Positions 1 to 5,676 of a DNA stretch of 5,676 bases are shown piece after piece. The first letter of the stretch is position 1, and each line of letters starts with the position of its first letter. The notes beneath the pieces were generated by a model that did no database searches, was not told where the DNA came from, and saw nothing but the letters and a program-made list of their open reading frames with translations. The stretch is taken from NCBI GenBank assembly GCA_965365465.1, contig CBDUBU010000274.1, positions 1-5,676 on the forward strand. The letters are read 5' to 3'. This stretch comes from CBDUBU01 sp965365465. Its GTDB lineage: Bacteria; Bacteroidota; Rhodothermia; Rhodothermales; DASSAV01. Position numbers and translations under genes: made by a program.

Positions 1-889
1 GCCGGATCGAAGTCATCAGCGAAATCCGGTTGCGGAGCAGCGGACCTTCAAGCCGCACCGCGCTTACGAACGGCGATACCGAAACTGCGCCCGCAAACCG
101 CCGGTTGTTCCCATTCCGGCTGGCTATGTCGATGACGGAGGAGATGCGCTCTCCGAACTTGCTGCCAAAGCCGCCCGCATAAATGTCCACCCGGTTGAGA
201 ATGTCGGAAGGAAAGGCAGAGTAGAAGCCAAGCAGGTGAAACGGCTGGTACAGCAGAATGCCGTCCAGTTGCACCAGATTCTGCGAGGGTTCTCCGCCCC
301 GTATGAAGAGCTGGCCGCCCCGGTCGCCGGTGGCTACTACGCCGGGCAACGTAGTCAGGTAGGTGACCAGGTCTCCCGACAAGTCCGGGGTTGGCACAAG
401 CTCGATGTCGGCAGGGCGCACGGTCTGCTGTCCGGCGGTGACGCGCGCCGCCCCCGTCGTGCGTTCCGTCTGGACCACCACCTCGCCAAGCGCTGCCTCA
501 TCAGGAACAAGCGCCATGTTCACGGTGCGCACCTCGTCCCGCGTCAGGTCCAGGGTGTCCACGTAGGTTCGGTAACCGATGAAAGAGGCGTTCAGGACGT
601 ATGTTCCAGCCTCAAGCCCTGAGATCAGGTATAAGCCGTCCTGATTCGTAGCTGCCCCTTTTGTGACGCCTGCCTCACTCCGGAGCGCCACATTCACCAG
701 TTCCAGGGGCTGCCCGTTCGATTGATCCGTTACGAAGCCGTTTACCGTAGCAGACTGTGCAAATCCCGCATGAGGGGCCAGAATGCCGGAAATGACGATT
801 GCAGCGAGGGCGTATAGGGCCGGGTTGAATCGGAGACGCCTGCAAATGAAGGCTGCCCTTGTAAGGGGCGACGGCGCGACATACTGCAT
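1..889 (-). CDS. TonB-dependent outer-membrane receptor with carboxypeptidase-regulatory-like domain, N-terminal 296 residues (3' end outside window)
   Basis: Outer-membrane receptor that would import a ligand using TonB-ExbBD energy. The reading frame is open from ATG 889 to the window edge. Residues 1-44 form a long signal sequence: a basic stretch (CRRLRF), a hydrophobic core at about 24-38, and likely cleavage after GFA (44). Residues about 48-128 match a carboxypeptidase-regulatory-like fold (VNGFVTD start, DGLYLISGLEAGTY core, SFIGYRT). After a short linker containing GEVVVQ, residues about 150-260 are the plug domain, with LVTYLTTLPGV, FIRGG (195-199), LDGILLY and RVDIYAGGFGSKFG (233-246). 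The beta-barrel lies beyond position 1. ATG 889 is the only ATG, GTG or TTG start found in this frame after an upstream in-frame TGA near 1003; no clear Shine-Dalgarno precedes it. The usual SusD-like partner is not visible, and SusC-specific status cannot be judged. The ligand is unknown; the neighbouring fucosidase only hints at glycans. Confidence 0.93.
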   Translation of the reverse strand, partial: MQYVAPSPLTRAAFICRRLRFNPALYALAAIVISGILAPHAGFAQSATVNGFVTDQSNGQPLELVNVALRSEAGVTKGAATNQDGLYLISGLEAGTYVLNASFIGYRTYVDTLDLTRDEVRTVNMALVPDEAALGEVVVQTERTTGAARVTAGQQTVRPADIELVPTPDLSGDLVTYLTTLPGVVATGDRGGQLFIRGGEPSQNLVQLDGILLYQPFHLLGFYSAFPSDILNRVDIYAGGFGSKFGERISSVIDIASRNGNNRRFAGAVSVSPFVSAVRLEGPLLRNRISLMTSIR

Positions 890-1099
890 GGTTGTCCAAC
901 AGAGCGGATGATTGACGGAAGAGGGCGCAGGCTGCGGCTCCTGAAGCGGAAGCGCAGATAAAGACGCAAGATAGGAAATAACAGTCGCAGCGCCTGCAAA
1001 TCAACCACCTGAACCCCTATTTCCGTAAAGAGGCGCGCGAGGCTCCGTGACCCGCAACCGGGAAGAAAGGCAGGGCGTGAACTCCGTTCTGAGGCCGCG
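890..1099 (-). other. Intergenic leader upstream of the TonB receptor gene, no identified element
   Basis: This 210-base stretch separates the stop of the small membrane protein gene from the receptor start. I see no coding potential with a plausible start, no hairpin followed by a T tract, and no tRNA-like structure. On the minus strand an AT-richer patch around 965-985 (TATTTCCTATCTTG) is the most promoter-like part, but it matches the Bacteroidota TAnnTTTG element poorly. The length is sufficient for a separate receptor promoter. Confidence 0.4.
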
Positions 1100-1264
1100 C
1101 TAGATCCACCAGTCCATGTAGCGCCCGGCGCTGTACAGGAGCACAACGGTTACGATGATGACGAGCATGGACTGCGCCTCGTTCAAACGCAAGGCGCGAA
1201 GCCAGCGCAGCAGGCGACGGGGTTCTTCAACAGCCTGGTGGAGATCTGGCAGCGGGTTACTCAT
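1100..1264 (-). CDS. Small single-span membrane protein, 54 residues, unknown function
   Basis: I do not recognise this protein. From ATG 1264 it encodes 54 residues: a charged N-terminal half (residues 1-31, with EEPRRLLRWLRALRL giving a basic, possibly amphipathic helix), then one hydrophobic span at about 33-45 (MLVIIVTVVLLYS), and a short aromatic tail ending in DWWI. The Arg-rich segment before the span suggests, by the positive-inside rule, a cytoplasmic N-terminus. A start 24 bases upstream (1288) is possible, but 1264 is preferred because AGGA lies about 10 bases before it, while 1288 falls inside a hairpin with no well-spaced ribosome-binding site. It lies 66 bases after the fucosidase stop on the same strand, so co-transcription is plausible. 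Support for a real gene is the clean membrane-protein composition and the ribosome-binding site; there is no homology evidence, and a chance frame remains possible. Confidence 0.5.
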   Translation of the reverse strand: MSNPLPDLHQAVEEPRRLLRWLRALRLNEAQSMLVIIVTVVLLYSAGRYMDWWI

Positions 1265-1317
1265 GGCGGTCTCGTCCTCTTGATGCATCCTCTATACATA
1301 GGACGCATCAAGCCGCC
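1265..1317 (-). promoter_or_regulatory. Intercistronic stem-loop with bulged ribosome-binding sequence before the small membrane protein gene
   Basis: On the minus-strand transcript the arms at 1312-1301 (CTTGATGCGTCC) and 1290-1279 (GGATGCATCAAG) pair over 12 positions with one G.U, around a 10-base loop. GGCGG at 1317-1313 directly before the stem pairs with CCGCC at 1269-1265, which touches the ATG at 1264. Between the two stems a 9-base bulge (1278-1270) carries AGGACGAGA, containing the AGGA ribosome-binding sequence. The wobble base would be an A.C mismatch in a plus-strand transcript, so the fold favours the minus transcript. No T tract follows on either side, so this is not a standard intrinsic terminator. 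It may tune translation, protect or process the mRNA, or be a protein-binding palindrome (GATGCATC at 1282-1289). Confidence 0.5.
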
Positions 1318-1330
1318 AAAACGTAACGGT

Positions 1331-2686
1331 TCAATTGTCCAATTCCAGCAAAATGATGGTATCGACCGCATCGCGCAAGGGGGCAGGCAGCGTCACCGAG
1401 AGGTCCTCTTCCTGCGTGAAGGCAAGGTTGTTCTCTGTACCCATCACCGAGGCGCGTTTCACCTTCAAGCTGCTGGTTCCGGGCAGAACCAGGGTTTCCG
1501 GCGCGTCCGGTTGCAGCACGTGTACGAAAACACTATCGCGCCTGTGCGTGGCAACACCCCATTCCTGAGGCGGCATGGGGCCGCCGCGCGTGCCGTAGAT
1601 GGACGCTCCGCTCCGGTCCATCCATCGGCCCATTTCAGAGAGCCGCTCTACGAACTCCGGCTGAAGCGTTCCCTGGGGCGTCGGTCCTACGTTGAGCAGG
1701 AAGTTGGCGTTGTACCCGGCAGAGCGCACGAGGTAATGGATAAGCTCGGTCGTGGACTTGAAGTTCTGGTCGCCCTGATTATACCCCCAGGATGTATTGA
1801 TCGTCTCGCACGTTTCGAGCGGCAATGCGCTAACCTCGGAATCCTCGCTGAATCCCGTCGTGTTGTGGCCGGGCAGATCCTTTTCAAACATCTGGAAGTT
1901 TTCCCCCGGAAAAGGCGCTACATGGTGGTTGTTGCCGATGAGGGCCTGCGGCTGGAGGCGATGGATCAGGTCATAGGTTTCCTGCAAGCGCCAGTCCACC
2001 AGCGTAGCCTGCGGATCGGCGCCTTCCGACTGATCTTGCTGGTCCCACCACCCATCGAACCAGAAGCCCCCGATCTGGCCGTACTCGCCGCTTGCCAGTT
2101 CGGCAATCTGCGCGTTCATGTAGTCCAGATACCGGTCGAAGTTGCCCGAATCGGGCCGGGCGGAGGCATGGCCGGTTCTGCCGCGCGGGTAGTAGTCGGG
2201 ATGATGCCAGTCGAGATGGGAGTGGTAAAAGAAGAGCTTGAGGCCCTGTTTCTCGCATTCGTCGGCCAGCATCTTGAGGGGGTCCTTGCCGTAGGGAGTG
2301 CGGTCCACGATGTCGTAGTCGCTTACTTCCGAGTCCCACATGGCAAAGCCGTCGTGGTGTTTCGACGTGATGGTGATGTACTTCATCCCGGCGTCTTTGG
2401 CCGTGCGCACCCACTGCGCCGCATCGAACTCCGAAGGGTTGAACTGTGGCGGCAGCTTTTCATACTCCTCGACGGTCATCTTTTTCTGGTTCATGACCCA
2501 TTCACCGTCTCCAAGCACGCTGTAAACGCCCCAGTGAATGAACATGCCGAACCTGGCATCCTGGAACCACTCCTGCATTTCGGCCTGCTGCTCCTCCGGC
2601 GTTGGGGCCTGGTCAGCCGCACGGTCGCCCTGGCAGGCGCTCAGGGAAATGGCAAGAAACAGGAGCATCAGGAGGGAGGGTTTCAT
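1331..2686 (-). CDS. Alpha-L-fucosidase, glycoside hydrolase family 29, exported lipoprotein
   Basis: Retaining exo-glycosidase predicted to release terminal alpha-L-fucose from glycans; 451 residues. The N-terminus is a lipoprotein signal with a hydrophobic run and lipobox LSAC (lipidated Cys18), followed by a flexible Gln/Glu-rich linker to about residue 37. The catalytic (beta/alpha)8-like domain spans about 38-360: WFQDARFGMFIHWG (40-53), SKHHDGFAMWDS (108-119; His110/His111 match the substrate-binding His pair), FWFDGWW (208-214) with Asp211 as the expected nucleophile, and ETCETINTSWGY (291-302). Glu268 in FEKDLPG is my candidate acid/base, by position only. NFLLNVGPTPQG (328-339) closes the domain, and about 365-451 is a short beta-rich C-terminal domain. 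ATG 2686 is chosen because it yields the lipoprotein signal; the frame continues upstream only into the nucleoside hydrolase gene. No clear Shine-Dalgarno is seen. It sits 56 bases after the nucleoside hydrolase gene, probably in one operon. Linkage preference cannot be told from sequence. Confidence 0.95.
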   Translation of the reverse strand: MKPSLLMLLFLAISLSACQGDRAADQAPTPEEQQAEMQEWFQDARFGMFIHWGVYSVLGDGEWVMNQKKMTVEEYEKLPPQFNPSEFDAAQWVRTAKDAGMKYITITSKHHDGFAMWDSEVSDYDIVDRTPYGKDPLKMLADECEKQGLKLFFYHSHLDWHHPDYYPRGRTGHASARPDSGNFDRYLDYMNAQIAELASGEYGQIGGFWFDGWWDQQDQSEGADPQATLVDWRLQETYDLIHRLQPQALIGNNHHVAPFPGENFQMFEKDLPGHNTTGFSEDSEVSALPLETCETINTSWGYNQGDQNFKSTTELIHYLVRSAGYNANFLLNVGPTPQGTLQPEFVERLSEMGRWMDRSGASIYGTRGGPMPPQEWGVATHRRDSVFVHVLQPDAPETLVLPGTSSLKVKRASVMGTENNLAFTQEEDLSVTLPAPLRDAVDTIILLELDN

Positions 2687-2742
2687 GGCGGTTTGAGGTA
2701 TGTGATGACATGTTATGGAAAAAATCATGTTCGGCAGGGGAA

Positions 2743-3768
2743 TCAAGGGTTGCTCTTCTTGTCGGGGGGCTGGCTTGCCAGATATATCATGGCTTCCAGC
2801 GCACGCGCTTTCTGGATCTCGTCGGCCTTCAGGTAGCGGTGGTTGCCGCTGCTGGAAGGCGTAAAATGCGTGAGACTGTCGGCCGACACGGTGATGGCGC
2901 CGGATGGAGAAAGCGTGAAGTACCCATCGTCCGGACGCAGCGCGTACAGGACTGACGTGAGATCCCATGTCGGGCGGTCATACGGCATGGCTAGATACCG
3001 GCGGTAAGCTTCGGCAACCGGGTGGTTCGGGACGTAGCTGAAATCGCGCTCGATGCTCCTCGAGGGGTAGAGGATCGATTCGCCGACCTCAAACCCGCTC
3101 GCCACGATAGGCGTCGGCCATTCCGCGAACACCTTCGCAGCGGCAGCGGCATCCTTGTAAACGTTGAATTCGGGCTGTTCGTAAGCGAAATTGCCTGCCA
3201 TCACGGAAAGCAGCCGCACCTTCTGCCGGATCAACGCTTTGCCTGGAAGTGGGCTGTGCGCGTCGCCGGAGGTGTCGAGCAGGTGCGCCAGGTTGGTGCT
3301 GAACCCGACCTGGATGATGACGACCGGGGTGTCGTCCTGGGCGGCAAGAACGCGCCTCAATACATCAACGGCGTCCAGAGCTTTGGCGCCGTCGGTGAGG
3401 TCGTGCGGGTAGAGCGGCGCGCCGTCGGGTTTTTTTCTTTCGGCAGGCGCCTGGATCATGGGATTATCTTCCGGGGTCTTGCCCTGCCTGACGACCCCTA
3501 TCGGTATATCTCCCCGTCCGTAGAACGTATTGACGATATCAATGAAGGGAGCGGCCCATTTGTTGTCCTTCGTTATGGCAACGGCGAGCAGCCGCGCTTC
3601 GTTGCGCGATTCCAGCGCATGGATCATGGCGAGCGCAAGGGCATCGTCCACGTCGTTCCCCATGTCGGTATCAAAGATGACGGGCGTCGGCTGCCCCCAT
3701 GCAGGCAGGCCCGCACCTGAAAGCAGGAGAAGCAGACACAGGCCGGTCAGGCTGCGAAGCGGATGCAT
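2743..3768 (-). CDS. Secreted nucleoside hydrolase-family protein (inosine-uridine hydrolase-like fold), divergent active site
   Basis: Member of the calcium-dependent N-ribohydrolase superfamily, which hydrolyses nucleosides to base and ribose; 341 residues. An N-terminal signal peptide (hydrophobic core 9-22, likely cleavage near AWG/Q 25-26) places it in the periplasm or outside the cell, unlike classical cytoplasmic enzymes. The signature is DTDMGNDVDDALAL (33-46), an expanded form of the usual DxDxGxDD: Asp35 and Asp41-Asp42 would be the base and metal ligands. Other family features are VIIQVGFSTNLAHLL (150-164), a metal/substrate loop EFNVYKD (200-206), and PTWDLTSVLYAL (266-277), where Asp269 is the expected last metal ligand. 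The residue before it is Trp268, where the proton-donating His of classical enzymes would be expected. Start ATG 3768 gives the signal peptide; no Shine-Dalgarno is evident. It is first in the minus-strand block, 56 bases before the fucosidase gene. The substrate could be a nucleoside or another N-riboside; the fold call is firm and the activity is not. Confidence 0.9.
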   Translation of the reverse strand: MHPLRSLTGLCLLLLLSGAGLPAWGQPTPVIFDTDMGNDVDDALALAMIHALESRNEARLLAVAITKDNKWAAPFIDIVNTFYGRGDIPIGVVRQGKTPEDNPMIQAPAERKKPDGAPLYPHDLTDGAKALDAVDVLRRVLAAQDDTPVVIIQVGFSTNLAHLLDTSGDAHSPLPGKALIRQKVRLLSVMAGNFAYEQPEFNVYKDAAAAAKVFAEWPTPIVASGFEVGESILYPSRSIERDFSYVPNHPVAEAYRRYLAMPYDRPTWDLTSVLYALRPDDGYFTLSPSGAITVSADSLTHFTPSSSGNHRYLKADEIQKARALEAMIYLASQPPDKKSNP

Positions 3769-3828
3769 GGTAACAAAAAAAGGTCGGCGGCGTTCGGAAG
3801 TTGAGGGCGCGCGAGGACTGCACTAAAG

Positions 3829-3859
3829 CTAAAGTAACGGCCTCCGGGTCAGCACGCAA
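3829..3859 (-). promoter_or_regulatory. Candidate Bacteroidota-type promoter for the minus-strand operon
   Basis: On the minus strand TTG (3859-3857) is followed after 20 bases by TACTTTAG (3836-3829), one mismatch from the TAnnTTTG -7 element of Bacteroidota promoters; the spacing suits the -33/-7 pair. Transcription would start near 3822, giving a leader of about 55 bases to ATG 3768. The -7 element lies in a tandem hexamer (ctaaag twice, 3823-3834), and a second near-match, TAGCTTTA, overlaps it. Such short motifs arise by chance, and use of this promoter class depends on the inferred lineage. Confidence 0.3.
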
Positions 3860-3923
3860 CCGTTGTCGTTAGGACAGGCAACGATCATCCCTTTCGGACG
3901 ATTCTACGGAATCCCGCATCCCT

Positions 3924-5612
3924 ATGAAAAAGAGACGACTGCTCCTGCTGCTGTTCTGCTTGCTCGGCGCAGGATGCAACACGCCGGGTCAGGCGCAGGA
4001 AGTGGACATACTTGATTCCGGAGGGCCTCTGAGCCGCGAACAGGCCGCCTATGATGTCACTTTTTATGATCTGGAAGTGGCGGTGCAGCCCGCCCGGCAG
4101 ACGATACAGGGGCTGTTGACCATGCACGCTGCTATCGTCCAGCCGGTGTCGCGCCTGGTTCTCGACCTCGACACCGTCTTTACGATAAACAGCGTTGAAC
4201 TGCTTCCGGAAAACGGCGCGACAACGGCATTGCCTTTTGAGAACCACAACGGAAAGCTCCGGTGCAGCCTCCCCCTGACGAAGCAGCCCGGCGACCGGGT
4301 TGCGCTGCGCATCCGGTACGAGGGCGCGCCTCGCGTTGCGGACAGGCCACCCTGGGGAGGCGGCTTCACATGGGCGCACACCGAAAATGGAGACCCCTGG
4401 GTTGCCACGTCGGTTCAGGGAGAAGGCGCCGACCTGTGGTGGCCCTGCAAGGATCATCCCTCCGATGAACCGGACTCAATGTCCATACGCCTTACCGTGC
4501 CTGAGCCGCTGGTGGCTGCCTCGAACGGACGGCTGCGCCAGGTGACGAAAAATGCGGATGGCACACGCACCTATCACTGGTTTGTCTCGACGCCTGTCAA
4601 CAACTATGGCGTTGCGCTCAATGTCGCGCCCTACGAGGTGCTGGAAGACACTTTCCGAAGCGTATCGGGAGACGAGTTCCCGGTAGTGTTCTATGTGCTT
4701 CCTGAATCGCTGGAAAAGGGCAGACGGCTTTTGCCCCAGATCAAGAGGCATCTTGCTTTCTACGAAAAGTACCTGGGGCCTTATCCGTTCCGCGCCGACA
4801 AGTACGGGGTTGCGCAGACACCTTTTCTGGGGATGGAACACCAGACGATCATTGCTTATGGCAGTGATTTCACGGACAACGAGTTTGGTTTCGACTGGCT
4901 GCACCATCATGAACTCGGCCATGAATGGTGGGGCAACATGGTCACGGCCCCGGACTGGCGGGACTTCTGGATTCACGAGGGACTATGCACCTATATGCAG
5001 GCGCTCTATGCGGAAGAACTGCATGGACGGGAAGCCTATCTGGCCGAACTCAAAGGCTACCGGAGGGCGCTCAGAAACAGCAAACCGCTTGCGCCGCGCC
5101 AGCCGCGCTCCTCGGATGAGATGTACTTTGTCAATGGATCACGGCTGATCTCCGACAACGACATTTATTACAAGGGGGCATGGGTGCTGCATTCCCTCCG
5201 GTATCTCATCGGCGACCGAGCCTTTTTCACGGCGCTCCGACGCATGGCTTATCCGGAGCCGGAGATGGAGGCGATGACCGACGGTCGCCAGTGCCGTTTT
5301 GCAGGCACGCAGGATTTTCAGCGCATCGCCGAAGAAGCTTCCGGGATGAAACTCGGCTGGTTTTTCGAGGCTTATTTCAGACACGCCGAACTGCCGCGCC
5401 TGGAACAGGAACATACCGCGCAGGGCTTGAGGCTGCGCTGGAAAACTGCTCTCCCGGTTTTCCCGATGCCGGTCGAGGTTCGCATTGGGGATCGCACGAC
5501 ACGGATCGAGATGCCCGGCGGCGAAGCGCTGGTTTCGGCTCCGGATAGCTCGGAGCCGGTGGTGGACCCGGATCATCTCGTGTTGAAGGCTTCCGAGCCG
5601 GGCGAGCTCTAG
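3924..5612 (+). CDS. M1-family zinc metallopeptidase (aminopeptidase-like), exported, short form
   Basis: Gluzincin peptidase expected to remove N-terminal residues from peptides outside the cytoplasm; 562 residues. The N-terminus has KKRR, a Leu-rich core and either a loose lipobox (GAGC, Cys18, with Leu at -4 rather than -3) or signal peptidase I cleavage near GQAQ (22-25). Residues about 40-245 form the N-terminal beta domain, with WWPCKDHPSDEPDS (172-185) like the M1 PCxDEP segment. The catalytic domain has the exopeptidase loop GMEH (303-306) in place of GAMEN, zinc motif HELGH (329-333) and the third ligand Glu352 in WIHEG, exactly HExxH-x18-E. The transition-state Tyr is Tyr415 in YYKGA. 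A helical segment follows to about 490, then a beta-rich tail (about 492-557). It lacks the large C-terminal helical domain of PepN/ERAP-type enzymes, as in other compact bacterial M1 proteins. It is transcribed divergently from the nucleoside hydrolase gene; no strong ribosome-binding site is seen. Confidence 0.95.
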   Translation: MKKRRLLLLLFCLLGAGCNTPGQAQEVDILDSGGPLSREQAAYDVTFYDLEVAVQPARQTIQGLLTMHAAIVQPVSRLVLDLDTVFTINSVELLPENGATTALPFENHNGKLRCSLPLTKQPGDRVALRIRYEGAPRVADRPPWGGGFTWAHTENGDPWVATSVQGEGADLWWPCKDHPSDEPDSMSIRLTVPEPLVAASNGRLRQVTKNADGTRTYHWFVSTPVNNYGVALNVAPYEVLEDTFRSVSGDEFPVVFYVLPESLEKGRRLLPQIKRHLAFYEKYLGPYPFRADKYGVAQTPFLGMEHQTIIAYGSDFTDNEFGFDWLHHHELGHEWWGNMVTAPDWRDFWIHEGLCTYMQALYAEELHGREAYLAELKGYRRALRNSKPLAPRQPRSSDEMYFVNGSRLISDNDIYYKGAWVLHSLRYLIGDRAFFTALRRMAYPEPEMEAMTDGRQCRFAGTQDFQRIAEEASGMKLGWFFEAYFRHAELPRLEQEHTAQGLRLRWKTALPVFPMPVEVRIGDRTTRIEMPGGEALVSAPDSSEPVVDPDHLVLKASEPGEL

Positions 5613-5676
5613 AGCAGGGCAAGGCTATCGAACACGGGTTTCAGCGCCGGGTAGAGGTCGCGGTAACGCCGGTAGT
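5609..5676 (-). CDS. C-terminal end of an FGGY-family carbohydrate kinase, probably xylulokinase (5' part outside window)
   Basis: Reading the minus strand from the window edge gives 21 codons, YRRYRDLYPALKPVFDSLAL plus a final L, ending in TAG at 5611-5609. The YxxYRxLYPALKPxFD pattern is the usual C-terminus of bacterial xylulokinases and close FGGY kinases, which phosphorylate D-xylulose for the pentose phosphate pathway in the cytoplasm. Its stop overlaps that of the M1 peptidase gene in a CTAG. With only the tail visible, the substrate cannot be fixed; ribulokinase- or glycerokinase-like relatives are less likely but possible. Confidence 0.6.
   Translation of the reverse strand, partial: YRRYRDLYPALKPVFDSLALL

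Noticed and set aside
1120..1132. Inverted repeat agcgcc-c-ggcgct
   Set aside because: It is short, GC-rich and inside the small coding region, so it is easily due to chance.
1100..1288. Small gene as a remnant of a chloride-channel (ClC) N-terminus
   Set aside because: The segment around LNEAQSMLVIIV loosely recalls the first helix of ClC proteins, but the likeness is short and hydrophobic, and no further ClC sequence follows the stop.
1265..1330. Intrinsic terminator after the fucosidase gene
   Set aside because: The hairpin is strong, but neither strand has a T tract directly after it, and a ribosome-binding sequence and start codon follow.
2708..2730. Short acatg/catgt inverted repeat and A tract between the nucleoside hydrolase and fucosidase genes
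   Set aside because: A 5-base AT-rich stem with a 12-base loop is too weak, and the T tract on the minus strand sits in the loop, so it is neither a terminator nor a convincing operator.
1238..2836. A 532-codon open frame on the plus strand opposite the fucosidase gene
   Set aside because: It is the antisense of a clear GH29 gene. Its translation is rich in Arg, Val, Gly and His with no recognisable domain, as expected of a shadow frame in GC-rich DNA. A starting ATG with no ribosome-binding site adds nothing.
2687..2968. N-terminal extension of the fucosidase frame up to about 545 residues
   Set aside because: It would overlap the end of the nucleoside hydrolase gene by more than 200 bases and bury the lipoprotein signal that begins at ATG 2686.
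3022..3720. A 232-codon plus-strand open frame opposite the nucleoside hydrolase gene
   Set aside because: It lies wholly antisense to a well-supported family member and has no domain-like composition or signal.
3863..3895. Plus-strand promoter for the M1 peptidase gene (TTG, 22 bases, TCCCTTTC)
   Set aside because: The -7 part lacks the conserved A and final G, and the spacing is long; the match is not better than chance.

Overview
The window looks like a piece of a heterotrophic, polysaccharide- or glycan-degrading member of the Bacteroidota/Rhodothermota (Balneolota) group. The reasons are an N-terminal fragment of a TonB-dependent receptor carrying the carboxypeptidase-regulatory-like beta-sandwich typical of that group, three further exported hydrolases, weak or absent Shine-Dalgarno sequences before most genes, and a fairly GC-rich composition (upper fifties percent by eye, not computed). 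The lineage assignment is an inference; no rRNA or other marker gene is present.

Layout: positions 1-3768 are one block of minus-strand genes. In transcription order they are a secreted nucleoside hydrolase-family protein (3768-2743), a GH29 alpha-L-fucosidase lipoprotein (2686-1331), a 54-residue single-span membrane protein of unknown function (1264-1100), and the start of a TonB-dependent outer-membrane receptor (889 to beyond position 1). Gaps are 56, 66 and 210 bases, so the first three may be one operon and the receptor may be co-transcribed or have its own promoter. A 155-base divergent intergenic region (3769-3923) separates this block from a plus-strand, exported M1-family zinc metallopeptidase (3924-5612). 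Its stop codon overlaps, in a shared CTAG, the stop codon of a converging minus-strand gene. Only the last 21 codons of that gene are visible, and they resemble the C-terminus of an FGGY sugar kinase such as xylulokinase.

The genes read as a scavenging neighbourhood. Fucose would be removed from glycans by the lipoprotein fucosidase, N-ribosidic or related bonds cut outside the cytoplasm by the nucleoside hydrolase-like enzyme, peptides trimmed by the M1 peptidase, and products or substrates imported by the TonB receptor. The kinase fragment fits downstream pentose use. No mobile element, CRISPR array, tRNA or rRNA was seen.

The least ordinary features are a strong hairpin-based structure directly in front of the small membrane protein gene (1265-1317), which would leave an AGGA ribosome-binding sequence in a 9-base bulge; the nucleoside hydrolase homologue with an expanded metal motif and Trp where the catalytic His of classical enzymes is expected; and the small membrane protein itself. 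I found no convincing evidence of a wholly new multi-gene system.
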